Assembly: GCF_028993555.1 (NCBI RefSeq)
Contig: NZ_CP118610.1
Coordinates: forward strand, 62,001-126,000
Direction of reading: 5' to 3'
Length of the DNA: 64,000 nucleotides
Source of the DNA: Ensifer adhaerens
GTDB taxonomy: Bacteria > Pseudomonadota > Alphaproteobacteria > Rhizobiales > Rhizobiaceae
Shown here: positions 26,153 to 35,745 of the stretch, in pieces
How the letters are laid out: each line of letters begins with the position of its first letter
How positions within the stretch are numbered: the stretch's first letter is position 1
Translations under genes and position numbers: made by a program
Notes under the pieces: generated by a model
What the model was told of the DNA's origin: nothing
Seen by the model: the letters and a program-made list of their open reading frames with translations, nothing else
Database searches by the model: none

Positions 26153-26692
26153 CTAGAACGACCCCGCCGGCGGCGATGCCGCCGCGGCACCGGACAATGC
26201 TGCCTGCAACTTTTGCTCCTGCTCCGGTGAAAGCGACGTCTTCAGGACACGGCCGCGCAGATCCGGGAATTCGGCGAGCACCTTTTCCGGCTGGACCTTG
26301 CGCACCAGGATGAACAGCGCCGAGGAGTTGTTGGGAATGGTGTTGCCGAGCGATTTGATGAACTCGTCGTCGATGCCGTAGTCCGTCAGCGACCCGGAGA
26401 GGGCGCCGGCGCCGGCGCCGAGCGCACCGCCGATCGCAAAGCCTGCAAGGGGGTTGAGGAAGAGGAGGCCGACGAGCCCGCCCCAGATCGAGCCCGAAAG
26501 CAGCCCGGACGTCGCACCGACCGCCGTCAGGTTCAGGCTCTGCTTGAGATGAACCTTGCCTTCCGTGTCGCGCACGACGACGACCGCGTCCTCGAGGTCG
26601 ATCAGGTATTCCTTCTTCAGCCCGGCGAGCCGGACGAGGACCCTGTCGGCTTCCTCAGGGGAATCGAACCCGACAACGATCAAATCGGACAT
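26153..26692 (-). CDS. DUF1269-family protein
   Basis: 179 residues. The start MSDLIVVGFDSPEEADRVLVRL and the Gly/Ala-rich central hydrophobic part (about residues 62-105, SGLLSGSIWGGLVGLLFLNP) are typical of DUF1269. The central segment could be a membrane hairpin. The C-terminal region (about 120-150) has a small alpha/beta fold, SSALFILVRKVQPEKVLAEF. Function unknown; members are often induced by general stress. Here it is convergent with msrB. Confidence 0.87.
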   Translation of the reverse strand: MSDLIVVGFDSPEEADRVLVRLAGLKKEYLIDLEDAVVVVRDTEGKVHLKQSLNLTAVGATSGLLSGSIWGGLVGLLFLNPLAGFAIGGALGAGAGALSGSLTDYGIDDEFIKSLGNTIPNNSSALFILVRKVQPEKVLAEFPDLRGRVLKTSLSPEQEQKLQAALSGAAAASPPAGSF

Positions 26693-26851
26693 GACTTTCT
26701 CCTATCTCTGGCCGCGCCACCGAACTGGACGCAACGCAGAGATAGAGCGGATTGCATGTCGGGGTAGTGACAGAGATCAAAGACTTTGAGTTGATCTGCC
26801 TTTGCGCAGCGCGCACGTCGCAGTGCACGTCGAACCGTTGCCGGAACCGCC

Positions 26852-27505
26852 CTATCGGGCGATCGCCGTGCCGATTGCGGCGCGCAGGTCGTCGATCCCC
26901 TCGCTCTTTTCCGAGGAGGTCGAGAGAACCTCCGGGAAGGCCGCGGGACGCTTCTTGATCTTCTCGAGCGTCTCGGCGATCAGCCGCGGCACGCCGGCAG
27001 CCTTGATCTTGTCGGTCTTGGTGAGCACGACCTGGTAGGAGACGGCCGCCTTGTCGAGCAGGTCTAGTACGTCGTCGTCGTTCTTCTTGATGCCGTGGCG
27101 GCTATCGATCAGCACATAGACGCGCTTCAGCGTCGAGCGGCCGCGCAGATAGTCGAACACCAGCTTCGTCCAGGCGTCGACCTGGTCCTTCGGCGCCTGG
27201 GCATAGCCGTAGCCGGGCATGTCGACGAGCGCCATTGGCGGCAGGTCGTCGGCCTCGCCGGAGTAGCCATCGGGTACGAAATAGTTGAGTTCCTGCGTAC
27301 GGCCCGGCGTGTTGGAGGTTCTCGCCAGCCCCTTGTGGCCGACCAGCGCATTGATCAGCGACGACTTGCCGACATTCGAACGGCCGGCAAAGGCGATTTC
27401 CACCGGGCCCTCCGGCGGCAGGAATTTCATCGCGGGCACGCCGCGAATGAAAATCCACGGCCGGCCGAACAACGGCTTGTCGTCTTTGGTTCTGGTTTCG
27501 GCCAT
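26852..27505 (-). CDS. engB: Ribosome-biogenesis GTPase EngB/YsxC
   Basis: 217 residues from ATG at 27505 ([17 protein letters not shown]); an ATG 18 bp upstream (27523) would add six residues. The GTPase motifs are G1 [14 protein letters not shown]2 region [12 protein letters not shown]3 VDMPGYGYA and G4 VLTKTDKIK. It is needed for late large-subunit assembly. It follows the DMT transporter and yidC on the same strand, an order shared with other Rhizobiaceae. Confidence 0.95.
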   Translation of the reverse strand: MAETRTKDDKPLFGRPWIFIRGVPAMKFLPPEGPVEIAFAGRSNVGKSSLINALVGHKGLARTSNTPGRTQELNYFVPDGYSGEADDLPPMALVDMPGYGYAQAPKDQVDAWTKLVFDYLRGRSTLKRVYVLIDSRHGIKKNDDDVLDLLDKAAVSYQVVLTKTDKIKAAGVPRLIAETLEKIKKRPAAFPEVLSTSSEKSEGIDDLRAAIGTAIAR

Positions 27506-27561
27506 CGGCGGTCGGTCCTTCATCGAGAAAGCTCATGGCTTCCCGGTTTTGGCCGTGGATG

Positions 27562-28494
27562 TCAAGGCGTCGGCGTGCGGACCGGCCGCGTGGGGATCGT
27601 TTGCGCCCGCCGGAATTCGTTGAAAAGGTAGGCAAGCAGCGCCAGAAAGATGAAGGTGCCGCCGATGATCGTCCGTCCGCTCGGCACTTCGCCATGAATG
27701 ATCGCGACCCAGAGCGGACCGAGCACGGTTTCGGCGGTGCCGAGCAGAGCGGCGAGCGCCGAAGGTACCAGCCGGGCACCGGTGACGAAGAGCGCCATGC
27801 CAAGACCGAGGTTGAAGGCGCCGAAGACGAAGAGCAGAGCGAGTTCGCCGGAGGTCACCGCAAGACCCGACGACTGGCTTGCGGCAATGGCGCTCGCGGC
27901 GAAACAGCCGAAGCAGGTGGCCGGCGTCATCCGCACGTGCGGATAGCGGCGCGTGATGACGGTTGCGAGCGCGAAGACCACGGGGATCAAAAGCGCCAGC
28001 GCATCGCCAATCGGCGACACGCTGCCGGTCAGGCTTTCCGACACCATGATCGCGACCCCGACAATAACGGCCGTGATCGCGCCCCAGGTGAAGCGCGAAA
28101 CCCGCTCGCGAAACAGCACCCAGCTCATCAGCGCCGCAAACAGCGGCACGCCGGCGCCAAGCAGAACGACATTGGCGATCGTCGTGTAGGAAATGGCGAT
28201 GATGAAGGAGGTCGAGGCGATGGTGAAGCAGAGCCCCACGGCGACGCCCGGCCAGCCCATGCCCTTGAAGAGTGCCAACGTGCCGCGTGGTCCATCGCGC
28301 ACCAGCATGAAGGCAAGCAGGAAGAGGCCGGCAAACAGGCAGCGCCAGAACACGATCGTCCAGCTGTCGGGAATCTCCAGGAAGCGGGCAATGGCTCCGC
28401 CGAAACTCCAGAAGAAGGCCGAGCCGAAGACGAGCAGGGCGCCAAGCTTCTCGCTGGCGGCGAACGGAGCGGAGGTGGCCGACGGGTCGGTCAT
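27562..28494 (-). CDS. EamA/DMT-family transporter
   Basis: 310 residues with about ten transmembrane helices in two EamA repeats (about residues 15-150 and 160-300). Typical end motifs are ALMSWVLFRERVSRFTWG and ALLGTAETVLGPLWVAIIHGE. The N-terminal 20 residues are soluble. Substrate unknown. It lies between yidC and engB on the same strand, with 38 bp to engB and 156 bp to yidC. A strong terminator follows yidC, so it may be transcribed separately. Confidence 0.9.
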   Translation of the reverse strand: MTDPSATSAPFAASEKLGALLVFGSAFFWSFGGAIARFLEIPDSWTIVFWRCLFAGLFLLAFMLVRDGPRGTLALFKGMGWPGVAVGLCFTIASTSFIIAISYTTIANVVLLGAGVPLFAALMSWVLFRERVSRFTWGAITAVIVGVAIMVSESLTGSVSPIGDALALLIPVVFALATVITRRYPHVRMTPATCFGCFAASAIAASQSSGLAVTSGELALLFVFGAFNLGLGMALFVTGARLVPSALAALLGTAETVLGPLWVAIIHGEVPSGRTIIGGTFIFLALLAYLFNEFRRAQTIPTRPVRTPTP

Positions 28495-28597
28495 GGCAAG
28501 ATGTCCTGGAGCGAGGCGCAGAGATTTCAGTATCGCCTGATGCCTGCACTGCGCGCCCGCGTCAACGCCATTGCGTGTCGCGCGATGGCGGCAAAAC

Positions 28598-28626
28598 GAA
28601 AAAGCCCCGGACCGTGGTCCGGGGCT
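28598..28626 (-). terminator. Intrinsic terminator of the rpmH-rnpA-yidC operon
   Basis: AGCCCCGGAC-cacg-GTCCGGGGCT read on the minus strand, followed by TTTTTCG. It lies 25 bp past the yidC stop. Confidence 0.85.
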
Positions 28627-28650
28627 CTGGAATGGTCGTGCCTGCCGGCG

Positions 28651-30441
28651 TCATTCCGCCGGTTTGGGTTTCTTCGAAAACAGGCTCTTCAGATTGTCGA
28701 AGAGCTCGATCTTCACGCCCTGGCGCTTCATGATGATCGACTGCTGCAGCACCGAAAGGGTGTTGTTCCAGGCCCAGTAGATCACGAGGCCGGCCGGGAA
28801 GGATGCCAGCATGAAGGTGAAGACGACGGGCATCCAGGTGAACAGCATCGCCTGGGTCGGATCCGGCGGGGTCGGGTTCATGCGCATCTGCACGAACATG
28901 GTGACGCCCATGATGAGCGGCCAGACGCCGAGATGCAGGAAGGTCGGACCGTCGAACGGCAGCAGGCCGAAGAGGTTGACGATCGTCGTCGGATCCGGCG
29001 CCGAGAGGTCGTGGATCCAGCCGAAGAACGGCGCATGGCGCATCTCGATGGTGATGTAGATCACCTTGTAGAGCGCGAAGAACACCGGAATCTGGATGAG
29101 GATCGGCCAGCAGCCCGCCAGCGGATTGATCTTCTCGTCCTTGTAGAGCTGCATCATCGCCTGCTGCAGGCCCATGCGGTCGTCGCCGAACTTCTTCTTC
29201 AGTTCTTCCATCTTCGGCTGAACCTTCTTCATGTTCGCCATCGAAGCGTATTGCTTGTTGGCGAGCGGGAAGAAGAGACCCTTGACCACGATCGTGGTGA
29301 TCAGGATCGCGATGCCGAAATTGCCGAACAGACGGAAGAAGAAATCCATCATTTTGAACATCGGCTTGGTGATGAAGTAGAACCAGCCCCAGTCGATCAG
29401 CTTGTCGAAGTTGGGGATCGAATAGGCCACTTCGTAATTGTCGACGACAGGAACTTCCTTGGCGCCGGCAAAGACGAGGTTCTTGACTTCGGACGTCTGG
29501 CCGGGAGCGACGGTGACGGCGTCGCTCTTGTAGTCGCTCTGGTAGCGGGCGCGACCGTCGGTGAAGTGCGTGAAGCGGGTGTCGTATGGCGTCGCCTGCG
29601 GCGGGACGATCGCTGCTGCCCAGTACTTGTCGGTGATGCCGAGCCAGCCGCCCGTCGCCTTGCCGGGTTCGACGGACTTTTCGTCTTCGATCTTGCCGTA
29701 CTTCAGTTCCTGCAGGCCGTGTTCGCCGAGGACGCCGATGAAGCCCTCATGCAGCACATAGACACTCGGCGTCGTCGGCTTGTTGAAGCGGGTCACGCGG
29801 CCATAGGACGACAGCGCCAGCGGCTCGGCCGTGCCGTTCTTGATGCTGTCGACCACCTGGAACATGTAGTGGTCGTCGACCGAGATCGTGCGGGTAAAGG
29901 TGACGCCCTTCTCGTTGGTGAAGGTCAGCGTTACCGGAGTGGCTGCGGTCAGCTTGTCGCCGCCAGCAAGCGTCCACACGGTCTGCGGGCCCGGCACGCT
30001 GCCGGTCGCGTCGCTGCCGACATAGCCGAGCTCGGCGAAGTAGCCGTCGGTCGTCTCGGCCGGGCTGAAGAGCGTGATGACGGGGCTCTTCGGATCGACC
30101 GTCTCGCGGTATTCCTTGAGCTTGAGATCGTCGAAGCGCGCGCCGGTCAGGTTGATGGAGCCGGAAAGGGCCGGCGTGTCGATCGCAACGCGAGCCGATT
30201 TCGCAATCGCCTGGTCGCGGTTCTCGCCAGCGCCCGGAATTGCACCGCTGCCCGGCAGAGCTTGGCCCGAAGGCTGCTGCGTCGGGGTCGCCGACTGCGA
30301 CTGCGCCTGTTGCGCCTGCAGGGCTTCCGCGGCGATGCGTTCCTTTTCCATCTTCGGATTGACGTAAAGGAACTGCCAGGCAATGAGGATCAGCACGGAC
30401 AGGCCAATCGCCACGAAATAGTTGCGGTTTTTTTCCATCAT
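28651..30441 (-). CDS. yidC: Membrane protein insertase YidC
   Basis: 596 residues. The N-terminal TM anchor is [20 protein letters not shown], followed by a Gln/Ala-rich linker, a large periplasmic P1 domain (about residues 75-345), and the conserved five-TM insertase core from about residue 360 ([60 protein letters not shown]). It inserts and folds inner-membrane proteins with or without SecYEG. The start overlaps the rnpA stop by ATGA. The C-terminus is basic ([10 protein letters not shown]), as expected for ribosome contact. Confidence 0.97.
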   Translation of the reverse strand: MMEKNRNYFVAIGLSVLILIAWQFLYVNPKMEKERIAAEALQAQQAQSQSATPTQQPSGQALPGSGAIPGAGENRDQAIAKSARVAIDTPALSGSINLTGARFDDLKLKEYRETVDPKSPVITLFSPAETTDGYFAELGYVGSDATGSVPGPQTVWTLAGGDKLTAATPVTLTFTNEKGVTFTRTISVDDHYMFQVVDSIKNGTAEPLALSSYGRVTRFNKPTTPSVYVLHEGFIGVLGEHGLQELKYGKIEDEKSVEPGKATGGWLGITDKYWAAAIVPPQATPYDTRFTHFTDGRARYQSDYKSDAVTVAPGQTSEVKNLVFAGAKEVPVVDNYEVAYSIPNFDKLIDWGWFYFITKPMFKMMDFFFRLFGNFGIAILITTIVVKGLFFPLANKQYASMANMKKVQPKMEELKKKFGDDRMGLQQAMMQLYKDEKINPLAGCWPILIQIPVFFALYKVIYITIEMRHAPFFGWIHDLSAPDPTTIVNLFGLLPFDGPTFLHLGVWPLIMGVTMFVQMRMNPTPPDPTQAMLFTWMPVVFTFMLASFPAGLVIYWAWNNTLSVLQQSIIMKRQGVKIELFDNLKSLFSKKPKPAE

Positions 30442-30824
30442 GGTTTCCTGGAACCGGCCGGCGGCCGCTTCTGTTTCGGCTTGTTTTCGATGCGCTCGCC
30501 AAGCCCCCGGGTCAAGGCGTCGAAGGGGGCGTTCAGGAGATCGCGTCGGGCGACAATCACATAGTCGTGTCCGGGTTTCATTGCAAACCCGGCGGAAAGC
30601 CGCACCGCCTCTTTCAGGCGTCGGCGCATCCGGTTTCGCTCGACGGCATTGCCGTGTTTCTTGGTAACGGTGAAGCCGACGCGGGCTTCGCCCTCCGGAT
30701 CGTTGCGGTCGAGCACTTCGAGGAGAAACAAGGGGCCTCTACGGCTTTCTCCTGCCCGAACGGCCAAAAACTGCGGACGGCTTTTCAGCCGCCCGACAGT
30801 CTTTTTGTCTTTTTCTGACGTCAT
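30438..30824 (-). CDS. rnpA: Ribonuclease P protein component
   Basis: 128 residues from ATG at 30824 ([20 protein letters not shown]); a GTG at 30836 is an alternative. The RNR motif is clear ([18 protein letters not shown], about residues 62-80), as is the N-terminal hydrophobic RNA-binding strand FLAVRAG. It assists the RNase P RNA in processing pre-tRNA 5' ends. It lies 32 bp after rpmH and overlaps yidC, the standard rpmH-rnpA-yidC operon. Confidence 0.96.
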   Translation of the reverse strand: MTSEKDKKTVGRLKSRPQFLAVRAGESRRGPLFLLEVLDRNDPEGEARVGFTVTKKHGNAVERNRMRRRLKEAVRLSAGFAMKPGHDYVIVARRDLLNAPFDALTRGLGERIENKPKQKRPPAGSRKP

Positions 30825-30856
30825 GTGCCCGGACACTGGTTTCGGGCAGTTTCGGC

Positions 30857-30991
30857 TTAAGCCGAAAGACGCTTGCGGCCACGAGCCCGGCGGGCTGCGA
30901 GGACCTTCTGGCCACCCTTGGTAGCCATACGCGAACGGAAGCCGTGACGACGCTTGCGGACAAGCTTGGACGGTTGGTAGGTACGCTTCAT
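30857..30991 (-). CDS. rpmH: 50S ribosomal protein L34
   Basis: 44 residues. It begins [20 protein letters not shown], continues with a basic R-M-A-T-K-G-G-Q-K stretch, and ends RGRKRLSA; this is a full-length L34. ATG at 30989-30991, stop TAA at 30857-30859. It is very basic and binds 23S rRNA. First gene of the rpmH-rnpA-yidC operon. Confidence 0.98.
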   Translation of the reverse strand: MKRTYQPSKLVRKRRHGFRSRMATKGGQKVLAARRARGRKRLSA

Positions 30992-31106
30992 TTATTTAAT
31001 ACCGCGGTGTGCGGCCCTTCTTGGGTTTGCGTGTAGCAAGGAGCGTTTACGTTACCGGACGCGGCTCCGCCTTGCGGGCAGGAGGGCTTGACCGGACGTG
31101 CGCGGC

Positions 31107-31135
31107 TTATAAGGGGAAATTTCCCGGAAAGTCAA
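31107..31135 (-). promoter_or_regulatory. Strong sigma70-type promoter for rpmH-rnpA-yidC
   Basis: On the minus strand: TTGACT (-35, 31130-31135), exactly 17 bp, then TTATAA (-10, 31107-31112). This leaves a ~110-nt leader before the rpmH ATG. The spacer contains the near-palindrome GGGAAATTTCCC. In the 395-bp stretch 30992-31386 I see this promoter and a presumed plus-strand promoter for the chemoreceptor gene, but no further gene. Confidence 0.8.
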
Positions 31136-31386
31136 TTGCAGCCGGCGATTCAGTGGCCGCGGGATCGTAAAAGTAAACCGACACGCTCGATTGCGGCGTG
31201 TAACGGCCGCGCGAAAGGCGGGCATCTAGCCGAGATTGGTAAACAGAACTCTAACCGGCGCTCCCCAGAATGCCAGCCGGCGACGATGACCTTTATTAAC
31301 CACGGCTATTTTAGGGTCGCCTCGGTGCAATGGGGTAGCGGCGTGTTCGATAATCGGACAGGTCCAGCGGCCTCGTGGAGGTCGGG

Positions 31387-33387
31387 ATGAAAATACGCGG
31401 TAAGATCAATCTAATCGTCGGCATCATGAGTGTGCTGGCGGTTGCGGTGACCGGCATGTCGCTGGTCGCTGTCAGCAAATACAACGAGAAATTCCACCAA
31501 TACGAGAATGTTGCGAAGCGCGCCTTCAATGCGGAACGCCTCAACCGTCTGGTGACCGCGGTCGTCATGGAATCTCGCGGTGTCTACGCCGCCCCGACCA
31601 TCGAGAAAGCCAAGCCGTTCGCCGAGGGCATTCGCAAGAACCTCGACAAGATCGACACGCTGCTCACCGAGTGGCGGCCGCTGATCCCCGCCGAAACGAA
31701 AGCGTCCTTCGATACGCTGGTCGCCCGCGCCGCGGAGTTCAAGACGTTCCGCGTCGAGACAGCGCGGCTTGGCGAAGAAGTTTCGCCGCAAGCTGCCAAC
31801 GAGCAGGGCAATACCGACGCCAATCGCGCCAACCGCAAGGCTTTCCAGGAGCAGATCGACGGCGTTGTCGACATCAACCTGAAGACGCTTGAAGTCGTTA
31901 CGGCTGACACTGCGACCTTCGAGCGCAGCGTGATCATCACCATTCTCGCCATCGCCGGCCTTGGCCTCATCGCCGGCATTGGAGCGGCATTCTACATCGC
32001 GACCAACCACCTGAGCCGTCCGATTCTCGAATTGACAGGCAAGATGAAGCAACTGGCCGGCGGCGATCTCACCGCGGACGTGCCTTTTGTCGGCCGCAAG
32101 GACGAGATCGGCGAAATGGCAGAAGCCGTCGAGGTCTTCAAGCAGAACGGCCTTGCCGTCCGCGACCTCAACGCGCAGGAAGCGGTGCTGCGTGAAAAGA
32201 GCGCCGACCTCCAGTCGAGCATCGGCGTCGTCGTGGCGGCTGCTGCTGCTGGTGATTTCACCAAGCGCATCAGCAAGGATTATGAAAACGACGATCTCAA
32301 CCGGTTCGCAAAAAGCGTCAACGAACTGGTCGGCAGCGTCGATGCCGGTATCGCCGAGACCCGCCGGGTCGTCGCGAGCCTTGCCGGTGGCGACCTGACC
32401 CAGAGCATGAACGGCCATTTCCAGGGCGCGTTTGCCGAACTGCAGAAGAACGTCAACGAGACGCTGTCGACGCTGCAGAAGACGCTGCGCGAAGTCCGCG
32501 TGACGACCGACACGATCAATGGCAACTCGTCCGAACTGCGCGCTGCTGCCGATGATCTTTCGAAGCGCACCGAGCAGCAGGCTGCAGCGCTTGAAGAAAC
32601 CTCGGCCGCACTCGACGAAATCACCGTTGCGGTGAAGAGTTCGACCGAGCGGGCACAGGAAGCGACCGTCATGGTCAATGAGGCCAAGCATAGCGCTGCG
32701 CAATCGGCCGCCGTCGTGCGCAATGCCGTCGATGCCATGGGCCGAATCGAGCAGGCTTCGAGCGAGATCGGCCAGATCACCAACGTGATCGACGAGATCG
32801 CCTTCCAGACAAACCTTCTGGCGCTAAACGCGGGCGTCGAGGCGGCGCGCGCCGGCGATGCGGGCAAGGGCTTTGCCGTCGTTGCACAGGAAGTGCGCGA
32901 GCTGGCACAGCGTGCGGCAAGTGCGGCCAAGGACATCAAGTCGCTGATCTCGAAGTCCGGCAGCGAAGTGGCGACCGGCGTCCGGCTGGTCCAGGAAACC
33001 GGAGCGGCGCTCGGCGAGATCGAAGACCGCGTCCTGAAGATCAACGATCATATCCACTCGATCGCAACGGCGGCGCGCGAGCAGTCGACCGGCTTGAGCG
33101 AAGTGAGCACCGCGGTCAACCAGATGGACCAGGTGACCCAGCAGAATGCGGCGATGGTGGAGGAGGCAAATGCTGCCACCCACAAGCTCTCCGCCGAAGC
33201 CAACAACCTCGCCAACCTCATTGCCTACTTCAAGGTGGACAATACCGCGACAAGGCCGGTGGTCGTTGCGCGTGAAACCGCCCGCCCGGTCGAATCGCCG
33301 GCGCGCCGCATGATGGGCAACGTCGCCCGCGCCTTTGGCGGCGGCTCTGCAGCGGCGGTGGCTAGGGACGACTGGGAAGAGTTCTGA
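31387..33387 (+). CDS. Methyl-accepting chemotaxis protein with two HAMP-like units and C-terminal DWEEF
   Basis: 666 residues from ATG at 31387 with GTGGAGGTCGGG before it; a GTG at 31375 is less likely. TM1 is at about residues 8-28, a ~155-residue helical periplasmic domain follows, and TM2 is at about 186-208 (VIITILAIAGLGLIAGIGAA). HAMP 1 starts at NHLSRPILELTGKMKQLAGG. A second HAMP-like segment covers about residues 275-365 (GDFTKRISKDYENDD, SLAGGDLTQSMNGHFQG). The signalling hairpin tip is IDEIAFQTNLLALNAGVEAA. The last residues DDWEEF resemble the WxxF-type CheR/CheB tether. It has no adjacent che genes. Ligand unknown. Confidence 0.94.
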   Translation: MKIRGKINLIVGIMSVLAVAVTGMSLVAVSKYNEKFHQYENVAKRAFNAERLNRLVTAVVMESRGVYAAPTIEKAKPFAEGIRKNLDKIDTLLTEWRPLIPAETKASFDTLVARAAEFKTFRVETARLGEEVSPQAANEQGNTDANRANRKAFQEQIDGVVDINLKTLEVVTADTATFERSVIITILAIAGLGLIAGIGAAFYIATNHLSRPILELTGKMKQLAGGDLTADVPFVGRKDEIGEMAEAVEVFKQNGLAVRDLNAQEAVLREKSADLQSSIGVVVAAAAAGDFTKRISKDYENDDLNRFAKSVNELVGSVDAGIAETRRVVASLAGGDLTQSMNGHFQGAFAELQKNVNETLSTLQKTLREVRVTTDTINGNSSELRAAADDLSKRTEQQAAALEETSAALDEITVAVKSSTERAQEATVMVNEAKHSAAQSAAVVRNAVDAMGRIEQASSEIGQITNVIDEIAFQTNLLALNAGVEAARAGDAGKGFAVVAQEVRELAQRAASAAKDIKSLISKSGSEVATGVRLVQETGAALGEIEDRVLKINDHIHSIATAAREQSTGLSEVSTAVNQMDQVTQQNAAMVEEANAATHKLSAEANNLANLIAYFKVDNTATRPVVVARETARPVESPARRMMGNVARAFGGGSAAAVARDDWEEF

Positions 33388-33413
33388 TCGGCGGCTTCTT
33401 GCTGAACTGATGG

Positions 33414-33457
33414 AAGCCCGCGGTGCCGTCATGGTGCCGCGGGTTTGCTGTTTTTTG
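33414..33457 (+). terminator. Intrinsic terminator after the chemoreceptor gene
   Basis: AAGCCCGCGG, a 13-base loop, CCGCGGGTTT, then GCTGTTTTTTGC. It ends the chemoreceptor transcript. Confidence 0.75.
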
Positions 33458-33878
33458 CAGCCTTGAGCGTCTGCCGCCGTTGTGGCGTTATCGCCGTCTG
33501 CCGCCGCCCCTGGGGGTGTGCGGCATTGTTCCCTGGGTGACTTACACCGATCCGGATTCTGTGCACGTAGGTCCGACCGAGGCGGCAGTGCGTCGAAAAT
33601 ATTCCCGTCGGCCGCCAGCTTCCGGCTGGCCTGGTGATCAATCAGCATGCAGACATCGACGTATGGGGAGGGAGACGATCAGAATGTGGTCCTTTGCGAT
33701 TGCCGGTGGTGCGGCGTTGAAACATGTCCGCGCCTATGTCGCACCCCGCCCAATCGCTCTGAGATTGGAAAACAGGCGGCCTTCTCCTATTATGGGCCCT
33801 CGGCACGAGGCCCGTTGGCTAGGGCACTTGTGCGGGGTCTGGGGCGTTTTGGTTGACGGGCAGGGAAGTTTGTAAGGC
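33458..33878 (+). other. Gene-free stretch before the histidine kinase gene
   Basis: About 420 bp. An open frame ending at 33875 exists (for instance from ATG 33684 after GGGAGGGAGACGATCAGA), but its sequence (MWSFAIAGGAALKHVRAYVA...) has no recognisable features and Arg/Pro-rich composition, so I do not call it. It probably holds the kinase promoter. Confidence 0.4.
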
Positions 33879-35360
33879 ATGGCGGAAGAGACGCGTCCGG
33901 CAACGGCAAGTGAGCCACTGAAGACGAGTCCGGGGTTCTTCCGAGGGCTTTCCGGCAAGCTGCTACTGCTAACCATCGTCTTCGTCATGTTGGCGGAGGT
34001 GCTGATCTTCGCGCCGTCTGTCGCGACCATGCGTATTCGGTGGCTTGAGGATCGTTTGAATACGGCTGCCGCAGCGGCCGTCGTCGTCGACGGCTTGCAG
34101 AATGTCGAACTGCCGCGCAGCGTGCAGAAGGACACGCTGATGGCGACGGGCACCAAGGCGATCGTTATCCGCCGCAAGGACGCGTCGCGCATGATCGCGC
34201 TCACCGACATGCCCCTTGAGATCAACGGCGAGTACGACGTCGCCAATTCTACCGGCTTCGGGGCCATCCGCGATGCCTTCGATACCCTGCTCTTCGGTGG
34301 CGATCGCGTGATCCGTGTCTATGGCCCGCTCGGGGAAAGCGACGCGACGATCGAGCTGTTGATGAAGGATGCGAGCCTGCGCAAGGCGATGCTCGTCTAT
34401 TCGCGGAATGTCTTTGTTCTTTCGCTCATCATCTCGCTGATCACGGCGGCACTGATTTTCCTCGCCATCAACCGTATGCTGATCGCACCGATCCGGCGGA
34501 TGACGGCGAACATGCAGGAGTTTTCAGACGATCCGGCCGATCCTGGTCGGGTGCTCGTGCCGCCGGAGGGACGCGACGAACTTGCCGTCGCCGGCCAGCA
34601 TCTCGCCAGCATGCAGAGCGAGTTGCAGAAGACGCTGAAGCAACAGAAGAGCCTCGCCGAACTTGGCCTTGCCGTGTCGAAGATCAATCACGACATGCGC
34701 AACATCCTGTCCTCGGCGCAGCTGATCTCCGACCGCTTGGCCGACGTGGACGATCCCGTGGTCAAGCGGTTTGCCCCGACACTGCTGCGCACCATCGACA
34801 GGGCTGTCGGCTATACGCGCGAGGTCCTCTCTTATGGCCGAACGACAGAGGCAGAGCCGCATCGTCGTTTCGTGGCGCTGAAGCCGCTCGTCTCCGACGT
34901 TGCCGAACTGCTGGCGATCGATCCCCAGGCGGGTATCGACTTCCAGATCCAGATGCAGGACGACATCGAGGTCGATGCGGACAGCGAACAGCTCTTCCGC
35001 GTGGTGCACAACATCTGCCGCAATGCCGTCCAGGCTTTGACCAATCACGAACCGGAGGACGGCCGTCCGCGGCTTGTCACCGTGTCGGCCATGCGGATTG
35101 GCAGCGTCGTCACAATCTCCGTCGACGATACCGGCCCCGGAATGCCACCCAAGGCGCGGGAGAACCTGTTCGCCGCTTTCCGCGGTTCGGCACGCTCCGG
35201 CGGCACCGGTCTCGGGCTTGCGATTGCGCGCGAACTGGTGCTCGCCCACGGCGGCACGATCGCGCTTGTCGAAAAGCCGACGCCCGGCACGCTCTTCCGC
35301 ATCGAGTTGCCCGACCGGCCGGTGCCGCTCGACGCATTCCGCTCGAAGTTTCGCCATTAG
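33879..35360 (+). CDS. Orphan sensor histidine kinase
   Basis: 493 residues. TM1 is at about residues 27-47 and TM2 at about 172-192, enclosing a ~125-residue periplasmic sensor. A HAMP-like segment follows (INRMLIAPIRRMTANMQEF). The phospho-acceptor His is in AVSKINHDMRNILSSAQ. The ATPase domain has the N box HNICRNAVQAL, G1 VDDTGPGMPPKA and G2 GGTGLGLAIARELV. No response regulator is adjacent. The weak ribosome site GTAAGGC lies right before the ATG. Signal and partner unknown. Confidence 0.92.
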   Translation: MAEETRPATASEPLKTSPGFFRGLSGKLLLLTIVFVMLAEVLIFAPSVATMRIRWLEDRLNTAAAAAVVVDGLQNVELPRSVQKDTLMATGTKAIVIRRKDASRMIALTDMPLEINGEYDVANSTGFGAIRDAFDTLLFGGDRVIRVYGPLGESDATIELLMKDASLRKAMLVYSRNVFVLSLIISLITAALIFLAINRMLIAPIRRMTANMQEFSDDPADPGRVLVPPEGRDELAVAGQHLASMQSELQKTLKQQKSLAELGLAVSKINHDMRNILSSAQLISDRLADVDDPVVKRFAPTLLRTIDRAVGYTREVLSYGRTTEAEPHRRFVALKPLVSDVAELLAIDPQAGIDFQIQMQDDIEVDADSEQLFRVVHNICRNAVQALTNHEPEDGRPRLVTVSAMRIGSVVTISVDDTGPGMPPKARENLFAAFRGSARSGGTGLGLAIARELVLAHGGTIALVEKPTPGTLFRIELPDRPVPLDAFRSKFRH

Positions 35361-35612
35361 CGCACGGCAATCACGGACCCATCCGGCGGGTTGCTGTCGA
35401 GGCTGCCCCCTCCAACAAATTTTTTTCAGTCCCCTTCCGCAGTGCAACACCCTGTTTTTCAGGGCGTTGCTGCACCGCCGTCGCCTCGACTGTCCACAGC
35501 AAGTCGGGCCATCGTCGTAAAAATGAAATTTTTTGCCGAACGGCGCTTGCAATCCCTGAGAGGACCCTTTAGAGAACCGCTCACGCAAGCGGTTCCGCCG
35601 CTTCAGGCAAAA

Positions 35613-35689
35613 GCACCCGTAGCTCAGCTGGATAGAGCACCAGACTACGAATCTGGGGGTCAGGAGTTCGAATCTCTTCGGGTGCGCCA
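35613..35689 (+). tRNA. tRNA-Arg (anticodon ACG)
   Basis: 77 nt including CCA. The acceptor stem GCACCCG pairs with CGGGTGC, discriminator G. D arm AGCTCAGCTGGATAGAGC; anticodon stem CAGAC/CTGG-type with loop CTACGAA, giving ACG (read as ICG after deamination); T arm contains GTTCGAATC. A hairpin AACCGCT/AGCGGTT lies just upstream, in the 252-bp spacer after the kinase gene. Confidence 0.96.
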
Positions 35690-35718
35690 TTCTTCTTCAA
35701 TAGCTTAGGCTACTCCAT

Positions 35719-35745
35719 ATCCCCGTCGTTGCGCGGGGATTTTTG
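35719..35745 (+). terminator. Terminator of the tRNA-Arg gene
   Basis: ATCCCCG, short loop, CGGGGAT followed by TTTTTG, about 30 bp after the CCA end. Confidence 0.8.

Noticed and set aside
27535..30564. 1009-codon open frame on the plus strand
   Set aside because: Antisense to the DMT transporter and yidC genes, with Arg/Glu/His-rich content and no recognisable domain.
33684..33875. Possible small plus-strand gene directly before the histidine kinase
   Set aside because: It has a fair ribosome site, but the protein shows no fold signature and is Arg/Pro-rich; left uncalled.
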